Assembly (NCBI GenBank): GCA_964017145.1
Contig: OZ024847.1
Span: forward strand, 2,790,001 to 2,854,000
Length of the DNA: 64,000 nt
Direction of reading: 5' to 3'
Source: Agrocybe praecox
Lineage: Eukaryota > Basidiomycota > Agaricomycetes > Agaricales > Agrocybaceae
Shown: one piece after another, positions 1 through 10,988 of the stretch
How the letters are laid out: each line of letters opens with the position of its first letter
Position numbering within the stretch: the stretch's first letter is position 1
Program-made: the position numbers and the translations under genes
Notes under the pieces: generated by a model
Told to the model about the DNA's origin: nothing
The model's database searches: none
Seen by the model: the letters and a program-made list of their open reading frames with translations, nothing else

Positions 1-939
1 AGCGGGCATACTTACATACTTGCTTCGCGTAGCCTCCACCTCTGTCCGTAAGACTTTCATATTTGATTTGGAACTGGCCTGGATAGAACATGGCTGAGTT
101 GGGTACTGCCAGCTTAAGTTAGTAAATCACTATATGATAGTGCCTGCAGATGATTTACGGCACCTGCCAGCGTGTACTCGATGATTTATGAAGTCGCGGG
201 TGTAGGGAATCGGCGGGTTATTTGGGTGTACTGTTTTTTGTGAGTCAAGATAAGTGTTGGTGAGTAACGTCTACGGAGGAAGGAATGATGTATAGAGGCA
301 ACATTTTCCACGACGTTATACAGACGAAGTAGATCTGGTTTTGAATATGTTAGAGTGCAGGGCGAGCAAAGCAGGCCACATAACTTACCACCTCAGTAAC
401 GGTTATTCGTTGGTTTGCTTAGCGCAGACTCCCGTGCATCACCATCGCCAACTTCGAGACGCGATACCACCGATACTTTTTCAGTCTCGCTGGTAGACTT
501 AGTTGTTTATGCATTCCGCTCAACACCTACCCAGTGGTTCCAAATCTGGGATGGTTTTGCACGGCGGAGGCGGTAAACACCCGAGTCGGCGATGGCTTAA
601 ACAGAGCTTGAAGTTTTCAGTCGATGTCATACAGGGGCGAGTTAAGGATGTAGAGATTTGACCTGTGTTTGGTTTCAAGGAAGTCATGTAAATTGGGTAA
701 GTATTAAAGAGGTTTGGCTCATGAGTAGCATCACAGGAGTTTGACTGGCAAAACTTGTGGTAGTTGGCAGTTGTGGCAGAAGGGACAAACTACGGAAGAT
801 GTGGCCGAATGCGGAAAGACAAAGGTCACTCACTGTCACTGAGGTGTTACCCACGTTCAAGAGTCATCGCCGCCAAATCGCCGCAATCAATCCTTGTCTC
901 TTTCGCATTCGTTGCTCGATCCAAAGTATTCCGTACACA
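1..939. other. gene-free 5' flank of the GTPase gene
   Basis: No coding region, RNA gene or repeat that I can support. The last part should hold the promoter and 5' leader of the GTPase gene beginning at 940. Short open frames here have no recognisable content. Confidence 0.5.
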
Positions 940-3900
940 ATGTCTGCAGCAGCGATGAGCACCGTCATCTCTCCTGACCGTTATCATGAAATTCGCAAGA
1001 CATTTGGCCGCTTCCGTATTCTCATTATAGGCCGACGCAACTCAGGCAAAACGACTGTCCTGCAGAGAGTCTGCAACACCACCGAGAAGCCAGAGATAAT
1101 AAACAAGAAGGGGAAAAAGGGGGGAAAGGTGGGCATAGATCATGTTTGCGCATCTCCCAGTTCTCACTGCTTGGTTCTAGATGACGCCGGACGATCACAT
1201 CCTTGCGCCAACAATTGATGTCAGTCTCATCTGTGTGCCGGGGTAGATTTGGGCTGAATTGATATCTCAGCGAGGAATACACGAGATCGATGACGAAATG
1301 GTCTTTGCAGACAACGATAAATTCGTGTTTCATGACTCTCGGGGATTCGAAAGCGGTGGGGCGGATGAGCTAAAAATGGTACAAGATTTTATCACTAGAC
1401 GTTCACAAGAAGCGGATTTGGATGACCAATTACATGCCATCTGGTACCATACTCGCAGTGTCTCAAGATTAATCATCTCATTATTATTGACACTAGGTAT
1501 TGCATTCCGGTTGATAATGCAAGGCCCATAACACATGCAGAGAAACAGTTTTTCTCGGAATGTGGAACAGGAAAGGGTGAGCCTGTATTGAAATATACTA
1601 TATCATTATTTCTGACCATACATAGTTTCTGTTGTTGTAATTTTCACCAAGATGCATGTCAAAGATGCAGAGGAATGGGAAAAGAACAATGACAAGCCTG
1701 CTGATCAGCTTCGAATTTCTGCAATTGAGCAGATGGAGAAGGGTGTATGGACAGAGTTGCAGAAATTGAAGTATTCTCCATCAGCAGCAGTCTACCTAGG
1801 AGGTAATGTCTGTTTATGCATAAATTATCTTGAATATATATGGCTCAATGGTGAAATCCATAGAAATTGTGCCAGAGAACATCAAGTGTGATGGTCTCAT
1901 ACAAACCACCTTGAATTGCCTGGATGATGAGAATCTACGACTCTTATTGGTTTCAACACAGCAGGCAAACTTGAAGCAGTGCATGAAGAATGCGTATGAC
2001 GGGTATGGATGCTTAGATTTAAATAAATGCAAAGAACATAGTACTGAAATGATATTTATTAGATATGTGCTGCACAGGCTGAGACCAAGTGATAGGAGTA
2101 TGGATTTTGCAGATATAATACAGTTTTTTCCATATACTATGGTAAGCATTTTATTAAATGTTTTGGCTGAGAATATATATATTAATTTATATATGGAGGA
2201 ATATTGGAGGGTAAATATTTTTAATATTTTTAAATCTTGTCTCTAGCTTATAAATTTTCTTGTTTATGTCTCTGTGGTAGCTTGTGAGTAGCAATCATTT
2301 TGTTTCTGCTTCTGCACACCTTATTGCTCCTTTTTATGCCACTGTAATAGGGGGTGAGTAGCATTCAATCTTCTTTCTGCCTTTGCAGCATCTTATTTCT
2401 CCTGTTTATGCCTCTGTGATAGAGGGTGAGTAGCATTCATTCTTCTTTCTGCCTTGACAGCATCTTATTTCTCTTGTTTATGCCTTTGTGATAGTGGGTG
2501 AGTGGCATTCATTCTTCTTTCTGTCTTTGCAGCATCTTATTTCTCCTGTTTATGCCTCTGTGATAGGCGGTGAGTAGCATTCATTCTTCTTTCTGCCTTT
2601 GCAGCATCTTATTTTTCCTGTTTATGCCTCTGTGATAGGCGGTGAGTAGCATTCATTCTTCTTTCTGCCTTTGCAGCATCTTATTTCTCCTGTTTATGCC
2701 TTTGTGATAGTGGGTGAGTAGCATTCATTCTTCTTTCTGTCTTTGCAGCATCTTATTTCTCCTGTTTATGCCTCTGTGATAGTGGGTGAGTAGCATTCAT
2801 TCTTCTTTCTGCCTTTGCAGCATCTTATTTCTCCTGTTTATGCCTCTGTGATAGAGGGTGAGTAGCATTCATTCTTCTTTCTGCCTTTGCAGCATCTTAT
2901 TTCTCCTGTTTATGCCTCTGTGATAGGCAGTGAGTAGCATTCATTCTTCTTTCTGTCTTTGCAGCATCTCATTTCTCCTGTTTATGCCTCTGTGATAGGA
3001 GGTGAGTAGCATTCATTCTTTTTTCTGCCTTTGCAGCACCTTATTTCTCCTGTTTATGCCTCTGTGATAGAGGGTGAGTAACATTTATTTTCTTCTTTGT
3101 CTTTGCAGCACTTTACTTGTCTTGCCTGCAATTCTCTTATAATAGAGTGTATGTACAATTTCTTTTTTTTCCATCTTTTATTGTTAGCGCTTATACTTTA
3201 TATTTATGTTTTTAGAAACCACTGGCAACCAAAATTCAAGGTGCTACCCAACACAAAGTAATTTTCTGCCTATTGTATGTTAAATTGATATTAAAACTTG
3301 TTTTTATTTTATTTTTTATTGCAATCAGTTCCAACATTTATTTAGCTCAAACAAAGAGCAATTACTGTGCTCTGTCATATGTTTGCTTTTATTTTTTTAA
3401 GTGTTAAAATGCAACCTAACAAGTTTGTTTTAGGCATTATCTTGTGCTCAGAGCACATTTTTTATTTATACAATACATACAACAAAATTTCATTGTCTAC
3501 TTACTTTTTGCAGACTTTAGAACTTTATGAACACAGTGTTCATTCACAAATATTGCTTGCTCTCCCAGGGGCATTATCATCACAAAGTGGTCAGCTGTTT
3601 CACTATTCTAAAGTTCTACTTTGTATTTAACCGAGTTTTTTTAGACCCAAAGAAATCTGAAGATGTGGCCCAGGATCAAAGTCACAGAAACTTGTCTTTG
3701 TTATCTGTGAATAAAACACAAGGATTGGGCAAAAATAAAAACAGCCATCAGAAATTTGTGCAGAAGTTAGGAAAGTTATTTGGGCTACATTGTATGTAAA
3801 TTTATTATATATTTGGGTATCATTCAAATGCATTATTTATTTTGTATTTTGTAGCCAAATCAGAGTTCAACCAAGAGGCTATATGGAAAATCATACTAGA

Positions 3901-4064
3901 CCATCGTCTTTGTATGTTGTTTTTGTACTTGTTTTGTACCAGCTTCTTATTTATATGACTAATTACTTACACTTTTCATAGCTCTTGACCATCTTGCAGA
4001 GGAAATTGCAGAAGCCAAGGGTCTTGCTGCTGCTGAAGAAGAATTGTCAAGTGACTCTGATTAA
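940..4064 (+). CDS. P-loop GTPase (G-domain protein of the mushroom-expanded type), multi-exon
   Basis: The start chosen is the ATG at 940, giving MSAAAMSTVISPDRY. Exons 940-1128, 1247-1443, 1497-1576, 1626-1802 and 1864-2141 join in phase. The Walker A/G1 motif GRRNSGKTT lies near residue 30, G3 is FHDSRGFESGG, and the G4 position reads FTKMH, with His where the usual T/NKxD has Asp. Conserved family blocks HAIW-YCIPVDNARP and SAAVYLG are present. After 2141 the gene runs into the 72-bp array. Coding sense then resumes near 3514 (TLELYEHSVHSQILL), continues through exons near 3645-3795 and 3855-3910, and ends EEELSSDSD-stop at 4062-4064. How the middle is spliced is unresolved. Such G-domain proteins are a large, poorly characterised family in Agaricomycetes, and the cellular role is unknown. 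The 5' half is well supported and the 3' half moderately so. Confidence 0.75.
2284..3108 (+). repeat. 72-bp tandem array of splice-signal-bearing units inside the GTPase gene
   Basis: GTGAGT begins at 2284, 2354, 2426, 2498, 2570, 2642, 2714, 2786, 2858, 2930, 3002 and 3074. After the first interval of 70 the spacing is exactly 72 bp, making 12 units. Each unit is a 35-nt part that starts GTGAGT and, in nearly all units, ends in a pyrimidine-rich tract plus TTTGCAG, followed by a 37-nt part encoding HLISPVYASVIEG-like sequence. The first block (2247-2283, LINFLVYVSVV) is a diverged version. The second unit lacks the CAG acceptor (GCACAC instead). The consensus unit is closed in all six frames, so it cannot be read through unspliced. 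Three consecutive 37-nt exons would also hit TGA, so at most one or two units can be coding at once. Confidence 0.9.
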
Positions 4065-4782
4065 ACACCAACCTACAAAAAAAATCAACAAGAATTCAAG
4101 CTATCTACACCTCAGACCTTGGTGTTTCAAACTTTCTTCTCAATATCTCCAAGGACATAAAAGAAGAAAAAACAGTCTACATTTTTTTATGACTTCTTAG
4201 GCTCAAATTTCAATATCAAAGAAAGAAAGAAAAAAGATTTTGGACATTTTATGTACAACAATGTAACTTGAAATTGAATGAATTGTAACATCACCTACAA
4301 CCAATTCACAGATCTAGATTCTCAATTGACATCAAGAGAAGTAATTTCTGCTCATCCAAGGTATGACAAGATTGGTGTCAATATAAACCACACATCACAA
4401 TGTATATCCAACAAAAAAAATTGGAAAAAATTGGCAATCTGTTTACTCGAGAAGAATATGTACGCACATACAGAATCCAGGTGATACGGATGACATACAT
4501 TGAAGGACATACACATAGGAAAATAAATGGGTGCATAAAGGTAAATATACTAGTCAGGGTTGGGTTGAGTTTAGTCGGGTAAATATTGAGGTATATAGTG
4601 GGTATAAAATTACTATGCAAATATCACCCATCAATCTGTCTATCCATTTCGTACTCACTCATTTTTTCTCTACCTACTTGCGACTGTATGTGATCCATGT
4701 TAACAAGTCACAGACCTGCCGACTCGGAGAAGAGCAGCAAAAAGGGGAAGGAGTAGATCACTACGCACACAGCACACACATA
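4065..4782. other. intergenic, AT-rich
   Basis: This lies between the end of the GTPase gene and the 3' end of the chitin deacetylase remnant, whose genes converge. I see no gene, repeat or RNA here. Confidence 0.5.
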
Positions 4783-6152
4783 CTAAATGAAGAATCCAGC
4801 AACACCAACCGCAGCGCTTGCGAGGACAGCCAACACAGGCGTGACGACGAAACCCTTAGGAGCAGCTGACTTGGCGTTGCTGCCCATCTTGGGGTAAGGG
4901 AGCATCTTGTTCGTGTTCATCTCGAGGTACATATTCCCAGCGGGAATTTCTGGCATTGACCAATAGCTTCCAACTGTATGCATTGTAAAGAACAAAAGAT
5001 TAATACTATAATTTTTTTGAGGAAGGCAAGCGATGACTCACTTTGAACTGGGCGTATGTCAGGGTAGCGCTGAGGGTTTGACCGACGGCAAGACCAACAG
5101 TCGTCTCAAACAGATCGTGTTGGAGGACAATAAAGCCCGTCCTCATGTGCAATGCTTGTTGGAAGATGTTGAACGAGTCTGCGCCTTTGACTTGACCAAC
5201 AGCGACTTGTCAATCTGAAAAGGGGGTTCGAAAATGATGTCAATAAGTATAAAAAACGCCCGAGATGGTTGAAAATCACGAACTGTTGGTGTAGAAGGTA
5301 TTTTCGGAGGTGCTGCAAGTGCAGAAAGTAGGGATCATGCTCATGACCACGGAGATAGCCCGGACACGAACACGGACATCTATGCGTAACAACAGGGAAC
5401 GTTAGCAGATATGACACAGAATCAGAGAACCACATACCGATATCACCCTAGAGTGGATGGTGGGAGTGACACCCAGCATATCCTTGATGATCTGACACGT
5501 CCAGCCCAGCTCAGTGTTGGTGAGAGACGTAAGAGCCTAGAAAAAATCATGAGAATTCGCGAAGAAATGCAAGAAGAATAGGAATGTACCTTACTGTGCG
5601 ACCAGGTGTGTACACCGATCTCATGTCCGGCCATGTACTCCTCAATGAGCAACTGGCTTCTGTGCTGTGTGATGCGGGATGCGACATCGATAAACGTGGC
5701 CGACAGGCTATTCTCTTTGAGGAAGCCGAGGGCACATCTGGGGGGAAAGGGTAATATTAGCCTGCAAGAGTCCAAAGAGCAGCAGTACGAGATCTTCCGG
5801 TACTTTCTAGCTAGCTGACCCACCAATGGGAGGAATCTTGTCAACCGGAGGATATGGGGTTGAGCCAGTGATGACTAAACAAAGAGAACAGGTCTCCGAG
5901 AAACGCAAGCGCATACACGCGCTGTCTGTTGGAAGAGGAGATGCCCCGGAAATAGGGAGCACCAGGGGTGTATGTGGCGACAGCCGGTTTTCTGACCTGG
6001 TGGGCGTGCCAGACAAACAAGGGGAATACTGCTGGTCTGGAGGTTGCTGTGGTTCCATCAGCGAGGACAGAAGCAGCACTGCTGCCAGGGGATGTGGAGG
6101 AAGCCACACCAGTCAAGTCAGCTGGGTTTGTCGCCTGGCAAGGCTTTATCAT
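4783..6152 (-). pseudogene. decayed chitin deacetylase (polysaccharide deacetylase, NodB fold) with GPI-type tail
   Basis: Read on the minus strand, the pieces follow a basidiomycete chitin deacetylase: a Ser/Thr-rich N-terminal part (GVASSTSPGSSAAS), YPPVDKIPPIG, FLKENSLSATFIDVASR, the metal-binding segment GHEIGVHTWSH, TELGWTCQIIKDMLGVTPT, VRAI, TGFIVLQHDLFETTVGLAVG, and a C-terminus like a GPI signal (KSAAPKGFVVTPVLAVLASA). It looks inactive. The catalytic Asp-Asp-Gly-Pro motif and about 100 residues around it are missing between YPPVDKIP and FLKEN. The RPP(Y/F)GD motif is replaced by HSRV. A TGA (5210-5212) sits in frame just before QVAVGQVKG. The reading frame breaks in the last exon near 4945, where IGQCQ and IPAGNMYLE are one base out of register. 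An intact enzyme would deacetylate cell-wall chitin to chitosan. An undetected alternative splice could repair one lesion, not all. Confidence 0.75.
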
Positions 6153-6710
6153 TTATGAGATGAAGTGCTAGAGTGCAGGGACAACGTCGAGCAGACTCTG
6201 CACTTTCGAAGTTTGTGTAAGTATTTTTTTAAAAGAAAGAAAGTGGCAGCGTACCTCATTTCACCACCTCTCCTTACTGAACCTCTCGTGTCTTTGGGAT
6301 AGCTAAGAAACACGGATTCGGCAGCGGTGGAGGCGTTCAGTTTAGATCGAGCTGGCTGGCCATGTACACATCGAGTCAAGTTCTTACTAAATATTGAGGC
6401 TGGCCGTGTCGGAGTATAAAAATAGAGCACCGCCTGCCATTCGCCTTTTCAATTTCCGTGGCAACTTTGTTGAAGCACCAACGACATGGTCATCATTGGA
6501 CTCGATATCAACAAATTTATGTACACCTTTCCTTCCTGAATCCTTTGAGATAAGATGGTGGCATCATAATACCGGTCCGCTTCAGTCGGCTTCTTTTAAT
6601 TACGTGTAACAATTTACAACGTTGTTTCCGACTTCCATCTGCTTTGCGCAATCTCTTGCCGAAGTCTCATATGAACGTAAGATTTGTGAATTATCAGGTT
6701 CACGTCTCTT
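6153..6710. other. intergenic between divergent gene remnant and Fe-S protein gene
   Basis: It may contain the lost 5' end of the chitin deacetylase remnant (minus) and the promoter of the gene starting at 6711 (plus). No signal peptide exon could be identified. Confidence 0.4.
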
Positions 6711-7724
6711 ATGTCTGTTCACTTATCTCGTAGCCTAGTACGACTTTCAAACTTAAACCAGTCCTTTCTGCTCCGAACGTTTTCAGCCTCAAGAAAAAGA
6801 TGCTCGGAATTGAAACTTCCGGAATACCATGAAGGACAACTGGAAGGGACTGTTGGCGAACACCAATGCTATATCCTGTTACATGCACCTCACTCCCCCG
6901 AATCTTTTCCGTCGGTATATAAAACGGCACTCCAACTAGAACTGCAAACACGGGCTACAAAATGGGGAGGGTTGGTGAACTTTTCGTGGTTCGAAGGTCT
7001 AGCACCGGCACAGAATGTTCAGCCGGCGACCATATTCTCGCATTCGGGCGGAAAACTAGAGATTCCTGACATCAAGTTGGAGAATATTGACGAGGTGGAA
7101 GGATTGATTCGACGACATCTTGAAGCCCCTGTTACGAAATCGACTTCGGAGGACATGCACATATATGTGTGCACACATGGGGCTCGAGATTGCCGCTGTG
7201 GCGACAGAGGTGTTCAAGTGCATAACGCTCTACTGGAAGCAGTGAGGGAGCAAAGAACGGCAAATCCCACTGGTGCAGCTCATCGTATAAAGGTCGGAGA
7301 AGTGGGGCACGTAGGTGGACACAAGTTGAGCTTTTAAAATTTTATTCTTCTCTCTTGCTATATGTAAATTGACATTCTTATACCAGATATGCTGCAAATG
7401 TTTTGTTGTACCCACAAGGTGAATGGTAAGAATATCCTCGTATCACAACCCCGCCTAGAATTAATGCCGTTAATTGTTTTCCTCAGGCTAGGCACAGTGA
7501 AGCCGGAAGACGCACCTGCAATTATTTCAGAGGCCTGTGCAGCTCTTGAGATGGGTGTCAGTCCATTAGCTCCCACAGATTCACCGCTATTTTTGTCGCA
7601 GTGGAGAGGTCGAATGGGACTTTCTAAACAAGCTCAAAAAGAACTCTGGTTGAAGGCCTCAGGGCACGAGCTTCCTGAAACTTCAGAAGCGAACTGGAAA
7701 CTTTGCCCTGTTGCGCGCGCATAG
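6711..7724 (+). CDS. sucrase/ferredoxin-like protein (Apd1/Aim32-type thioredoxin-like [2Fe-2S] protein)
   Basis: Exons 6711-7324, 7387-7425 and 7487-7724 give 296 residues. The N-terminus (MSVHLSRSLVRLSNLNQSF...TFSASRKR) is Arg/Ser-rich and acid-free, like a mitochondrial presequence. The C-terminal half carries the family's cluster-binding pattern, YVCTHGARDCRCG followed by HVGGHKYAANVLLYPQGEW. In Apd1/Aim32 proteins a [2Fe-2S] cluster is held by two Cys and two His, the latter from an HxGGH motif, which is present here and interrupted by intron 1 just after GGH. The family is called Suc_Fer-like. Yeast Aim32 is mitochondrial and linked to redox quality control. The family call is firm; the mitochondrial location is inferred from the N-terminus. 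Confidence 0.88.
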
Positions 7725-8268
7725 ATATTGATTCGAAACGATGGCTTAAGGATCCTGGAAACTACTATTTCCTTCTGCGAGGTTGTATACTCTCCCGCCT
7801 TCTGTGCTACGTGACCCAGCTGTCTCCATATTACACAATCTTCCTATTTGGCCGTTAACACATTAACGACTAGTGTTCAGTGTGTCCTCTCCGCTCATAG
7901 GTTTTGACTTTTGAGTAGGAGATACGTGGTTCGGGCTTATTTCGTTAGGTGTGCCTGAACCGCTTTTTATCGACTATAACAGAAGGCATATAATTTATTA
8001 TTCCTATAAGTTCCCCTAGCAGGTACGGCCATTGGGGTATGTCTTTCCTCACCCGAGTTTTATGTTTTTCTCGCTTTTCTTTGGCGGCCTGGTCGGGCCG
8101 GACGTTTGTGAGCAAGATTTATGCGATGGTAAATGGCGCAATGGCAAATACATGTTATTGGTAACGCCCATGGTCCTGAACGAGTCATTGTCTCTCTCTT
8201 AGCAGGCGATCAATAACATCCACTGTTATAACTCATCGTCTTGCCCCCACCTATCCAAGTATTCTCAA
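7725..8268. other. intergenic
   Basis: 3' flank of the Fe-S protein gene and promoter of the PhzF gene. Nothing further can be identified. Confidence 0.5.
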
Positions 8269-9162
8269 ATGACTTCTCGACTAAATTTCTCGACTCTTGA
8301 CGTCTTCACGACTACCCGCTTCTTAGGAAATCCACTTGCAATCGTTCAGATCCCACAACATTTTTCTGGGACCCTCACACAAGAGGACAGGCAAACCATT
8401 TCCCGAGAATTCAACTTATCAGAAACGGTCTTCCTCCATGAAGGAAACCTGGATCATCCAGTGAAGATCGACATATTCACTACAGACGCCGAGCTGCCTT
8501 TCGCAGGTCATCCCACAGTAGGAAGCGGATGGTATTTGTTATCACGGAACCCAGCGAAGGAGACTATCACCCTCCAAACGAAGGCTGGCACTATCCCTGT
8601 GGTACGAGGATCCGCAGGAAAAGTCTACCTCCAAGTCCCTGTCAATTTCAAAATTCATGCACCACGTACTCATCCTCTTTTGAAATCCGTGCAATCGAAA
8701 CTCGTTGAACAAGATTTCGTCAATGGCTTCGGTGGAGCAGAGCCTCTTGTGTCTATTGTCAAAGGCATGACTTTCTTCCTGGTCCAGGTCAATTCGGAGG
8801 ACGCTCTCGCGAGGTATCATTCCTATCCAGAAAGTTTATCGGTACCTGAAATAGGAGACTGGGCATCGTTTATCGGGGTTTACGTGTTTTACGAAGGCGA
8901 AGACGGGGTCATTAGGACACGAATGTTTGACGGGAGCCTTGAGGACCCAGCTACAGGCTCTGCAGCGTCGACATTAGGCGGTTATTTGGCCACAAAACGA
9001 GGAGAAGGAACACACAAGATCAACATCTTGCAAGGAGTCGAAATGGGGAGGAAGAGCGAGATCGAACTTGTGGTGGAAGTTGGGAAGAATGCCGAGGTCT
9101 TGAAAGTTCAGCTGGGAGGAGGAGCAGTTGAGGTTATGGAAGGAACTGTGTTTTTTGGATAG
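8269..9162 (+). CDS. PhzF-family isomerase-like protein
   Basis: This is a single uninterrupted frame of 297 residues, unusual in an intron-rich neighbourhood. The N-terminal repeat has LDVFTTTRFLGNPLAIV and LSETVFL; the Glu of SETVF matches the catalytic Glu of PhzF and diaminopimelate-epimerase-fold enzymes. DAELPFAGHPTVGSGW and DGSLEDPATGSAASTLGGYL are the two family signature blocks. Length is typical. In bacteria PhzF isomerises a phenazine precursor; fungal members are of unknown substrate, and no phenazine genes are nearby. Family call high, specific reaction unknown. Confidence 0.93.
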   Translation: MTSRLNFSTLDVFTTTRFLGNPLAIVQIPQHFSGTLTQEDRQTISREFNLSETVFLHEGNLDHPVKIDIFTTDAELPFAGHPTVGSGWYLLSRNPAKETITLQTKAGTIPVVRGSAGKVYLQVPVNFKIHAPRTHPLLKSVQSKLVEQDFVNGFGGAEPLVSIVKGMTFFLVQVNSEDALARYHSYPESLSVPEIGDWASFIGVYVFYEGEDGVIRTRMFDGSLEDPATGSAASTLGGYLATKRGEGTHKINILQGVEMGRKSEIELVVEVGKNAEVLKVQLGGGAVEVMEGTVFFG

Positions 9163-9255
9163 TCTCCATTCAGCTGGTTCAAACAAACAAAAAAGTTATC
9201 TGATATCTCGGGAAGTACATTGTACACAAAAAAAAAAAAACAATTTCAACAGATT

Positions 9256-10691
9256 TCAGAGGACGTTGATACCGAGATAGGAGCATACTCCCAAACCAAC
9301 AGCACCAGCGAAGAGGGCAATAGCAACTCTGCGCACAACCGTCCGAGCAGTAAATATCTTCGCGCCTTTTGCTCCCGCGTCGTCGATAGCTTTGATTTCA
9401 TCTTCAGTAAGTTCTGTTGTCAAAACCTCATTAGGCTACCAAAATAACTAAAGGAAAAGACTTGACAACATACCTAGGTCACCAGCTTTGATATATCCTT
9501 CCAACCTCGTTTTCTTGGAGCTCGTCCTGCAGAGATAAACGATATTAAGATAAAATATACGAATGGAAGAAGGATCGCATACGTCAAAGCAACAGCACCC
9601 TTTGCTTTGGCCCAAGCAAGTAAAACTTGGTCGTCCGTGGCTCCGAGACGCTTTGCTGCTGCCTTGACCGGTTTATCAACCGGACCTCCTGGCAGTTGCG
9701 TTACAGGACTAGAAGCTTTATTTTAGAACAAAGAGACTCGAACGAGTGCATGAGACTGTCGCGTACATGAGAGGACTGTATGCTTCAATAACGATGCCCT
9801 TCTGCGCGGAGTACTCCAAGAGAGCAGCCTGCTTCTTGTAAACGTAAGGGTGGAGCATTATCTAACGTGTGTCGTATATATCAGACGTAAGTGAAATCCC
9901 ATAACGAAGGTCAACAGACCTGATTAACGGCTGGAGGAATCTTGGCCGAAGCCAACAAAATCTCGACATCCTTTACTTCAAAGTTACTTATCCCTATGCT
10001 CCTATACAAGACTATTCAGCCTCCATGACACCATGCAACCAAGGTCGTGAGATAATAAAAACGCACTTGACTAAGCCAGCCTTCTTCAAGCCCTCCATTT
10101 GACTCCATGTTGTTGGAATGTCAGGAACGGCCAGTCGTGGGTGGTGGATGAGGTACAAGTCGATATATTTCACACCGAGCTGAAGTGGGATAAATTATTG
10201 GTTCGCATAAGTCAATGGGTTTCCAGCACTCTTACATTCTTCAAACTGTCCCTGATAGAAGTCTCGATGTCCAGCCCACCCAAGCCGCTGTATTTGGTGG
10301 TGATGAAGATGTCGTCGCGAGAAAGACCGCTTTCGCGGATGGCTTTGCCTGCGTCAGCTTCGTTGCGGTAAGCTTGAGCGGTATCTAAGGGAACAATAAT
10401 TTAATTTTTCTCCACTCCACTATATACCTAGAGAATACTCACCGATGTGGTTGAATCCAATAGAGATAGCCTGGTCGACCTGACCTGTGGTTACATCGCC
10501 GATAGGGATTCTCCATGTTCCAAATCTATTGAAGAGAGAAACCTAAGAGAGATTTAGAACGACAGAATCCGTCTTGCTCACCCTAGTCCTGGTATCTCAT
10601 TGCCTTCATATCATGCGAGTGGATTCAGCGCGAGAACCGTTTGTGTCCTAATCGACCTACCGTCATTAAATTTGATAATATCCCAAGGCAT
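9256..10691 (-). CDS. aldo/keto reductase with C-terminal hydrophobic tail
   Basis: Minus-strand start [11 protein letters not shown] at 10691; stop at 9256-9258. Exon 1 is 31 nt (10661-10691), followed by an exon of about 20 nt encoding GNEIPGL, then [92 protein letters not shown], and [11 protein letters not shown]. The catalytic Asp and Tyr (DTAQAY), Lys (TTKYSG) and His (IHHPR) of the family are all visible. The C-terminus ends [20 protein letters not shown], a hydrophobic segment of about 20 residues that could anchor the protein in a membrane. The enzyme should reduce aldehydes or ketones with NADPH. The neighbour upstream on the same strand is an unrelated oxygenase. Confidence 0.9.
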
Positions 10692-10988
10692 AATGAACTA
10701 CAAGAGGTTCGGACAAAGTGAATAATATCAAGTAAGAGAGGAAAGTTCGCCTGGGAAAGTCATTTCGAAATAACTTGAGGATAAGATGTCGCCATGAGGG
10801 TGGATAATGAGGTTGATGGCATGAATGATGAAGGTACGCGGCAAAGCTTAGCCACACGCTGCCGTGAGATGAAAATATTACTTGGGCATTCGCTTCTCCA
10901 AAAGGCAACAAATACTTTTCAGCGGCAATAGAAATACAGGATTTAATGCGTATCGAGAACGAGCAATGTAGCTAAAGACACGTCAAAA

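Noticed and set aside
2284..3108. CRISPR-like or satellite array
   Set aside because: The repeat has no unique spacers; the period is a constant 72 bp and the variation is scattered, so it is a tandem repeat within a eukaryotic gene.
9227..9240. A-run after the PhzF gene as a retrocopy poly(A) tail
   Set aside because: The PhzF gene is intronless, but there is no flanking target duplication visible, and an A-run this short is common in this sequence.
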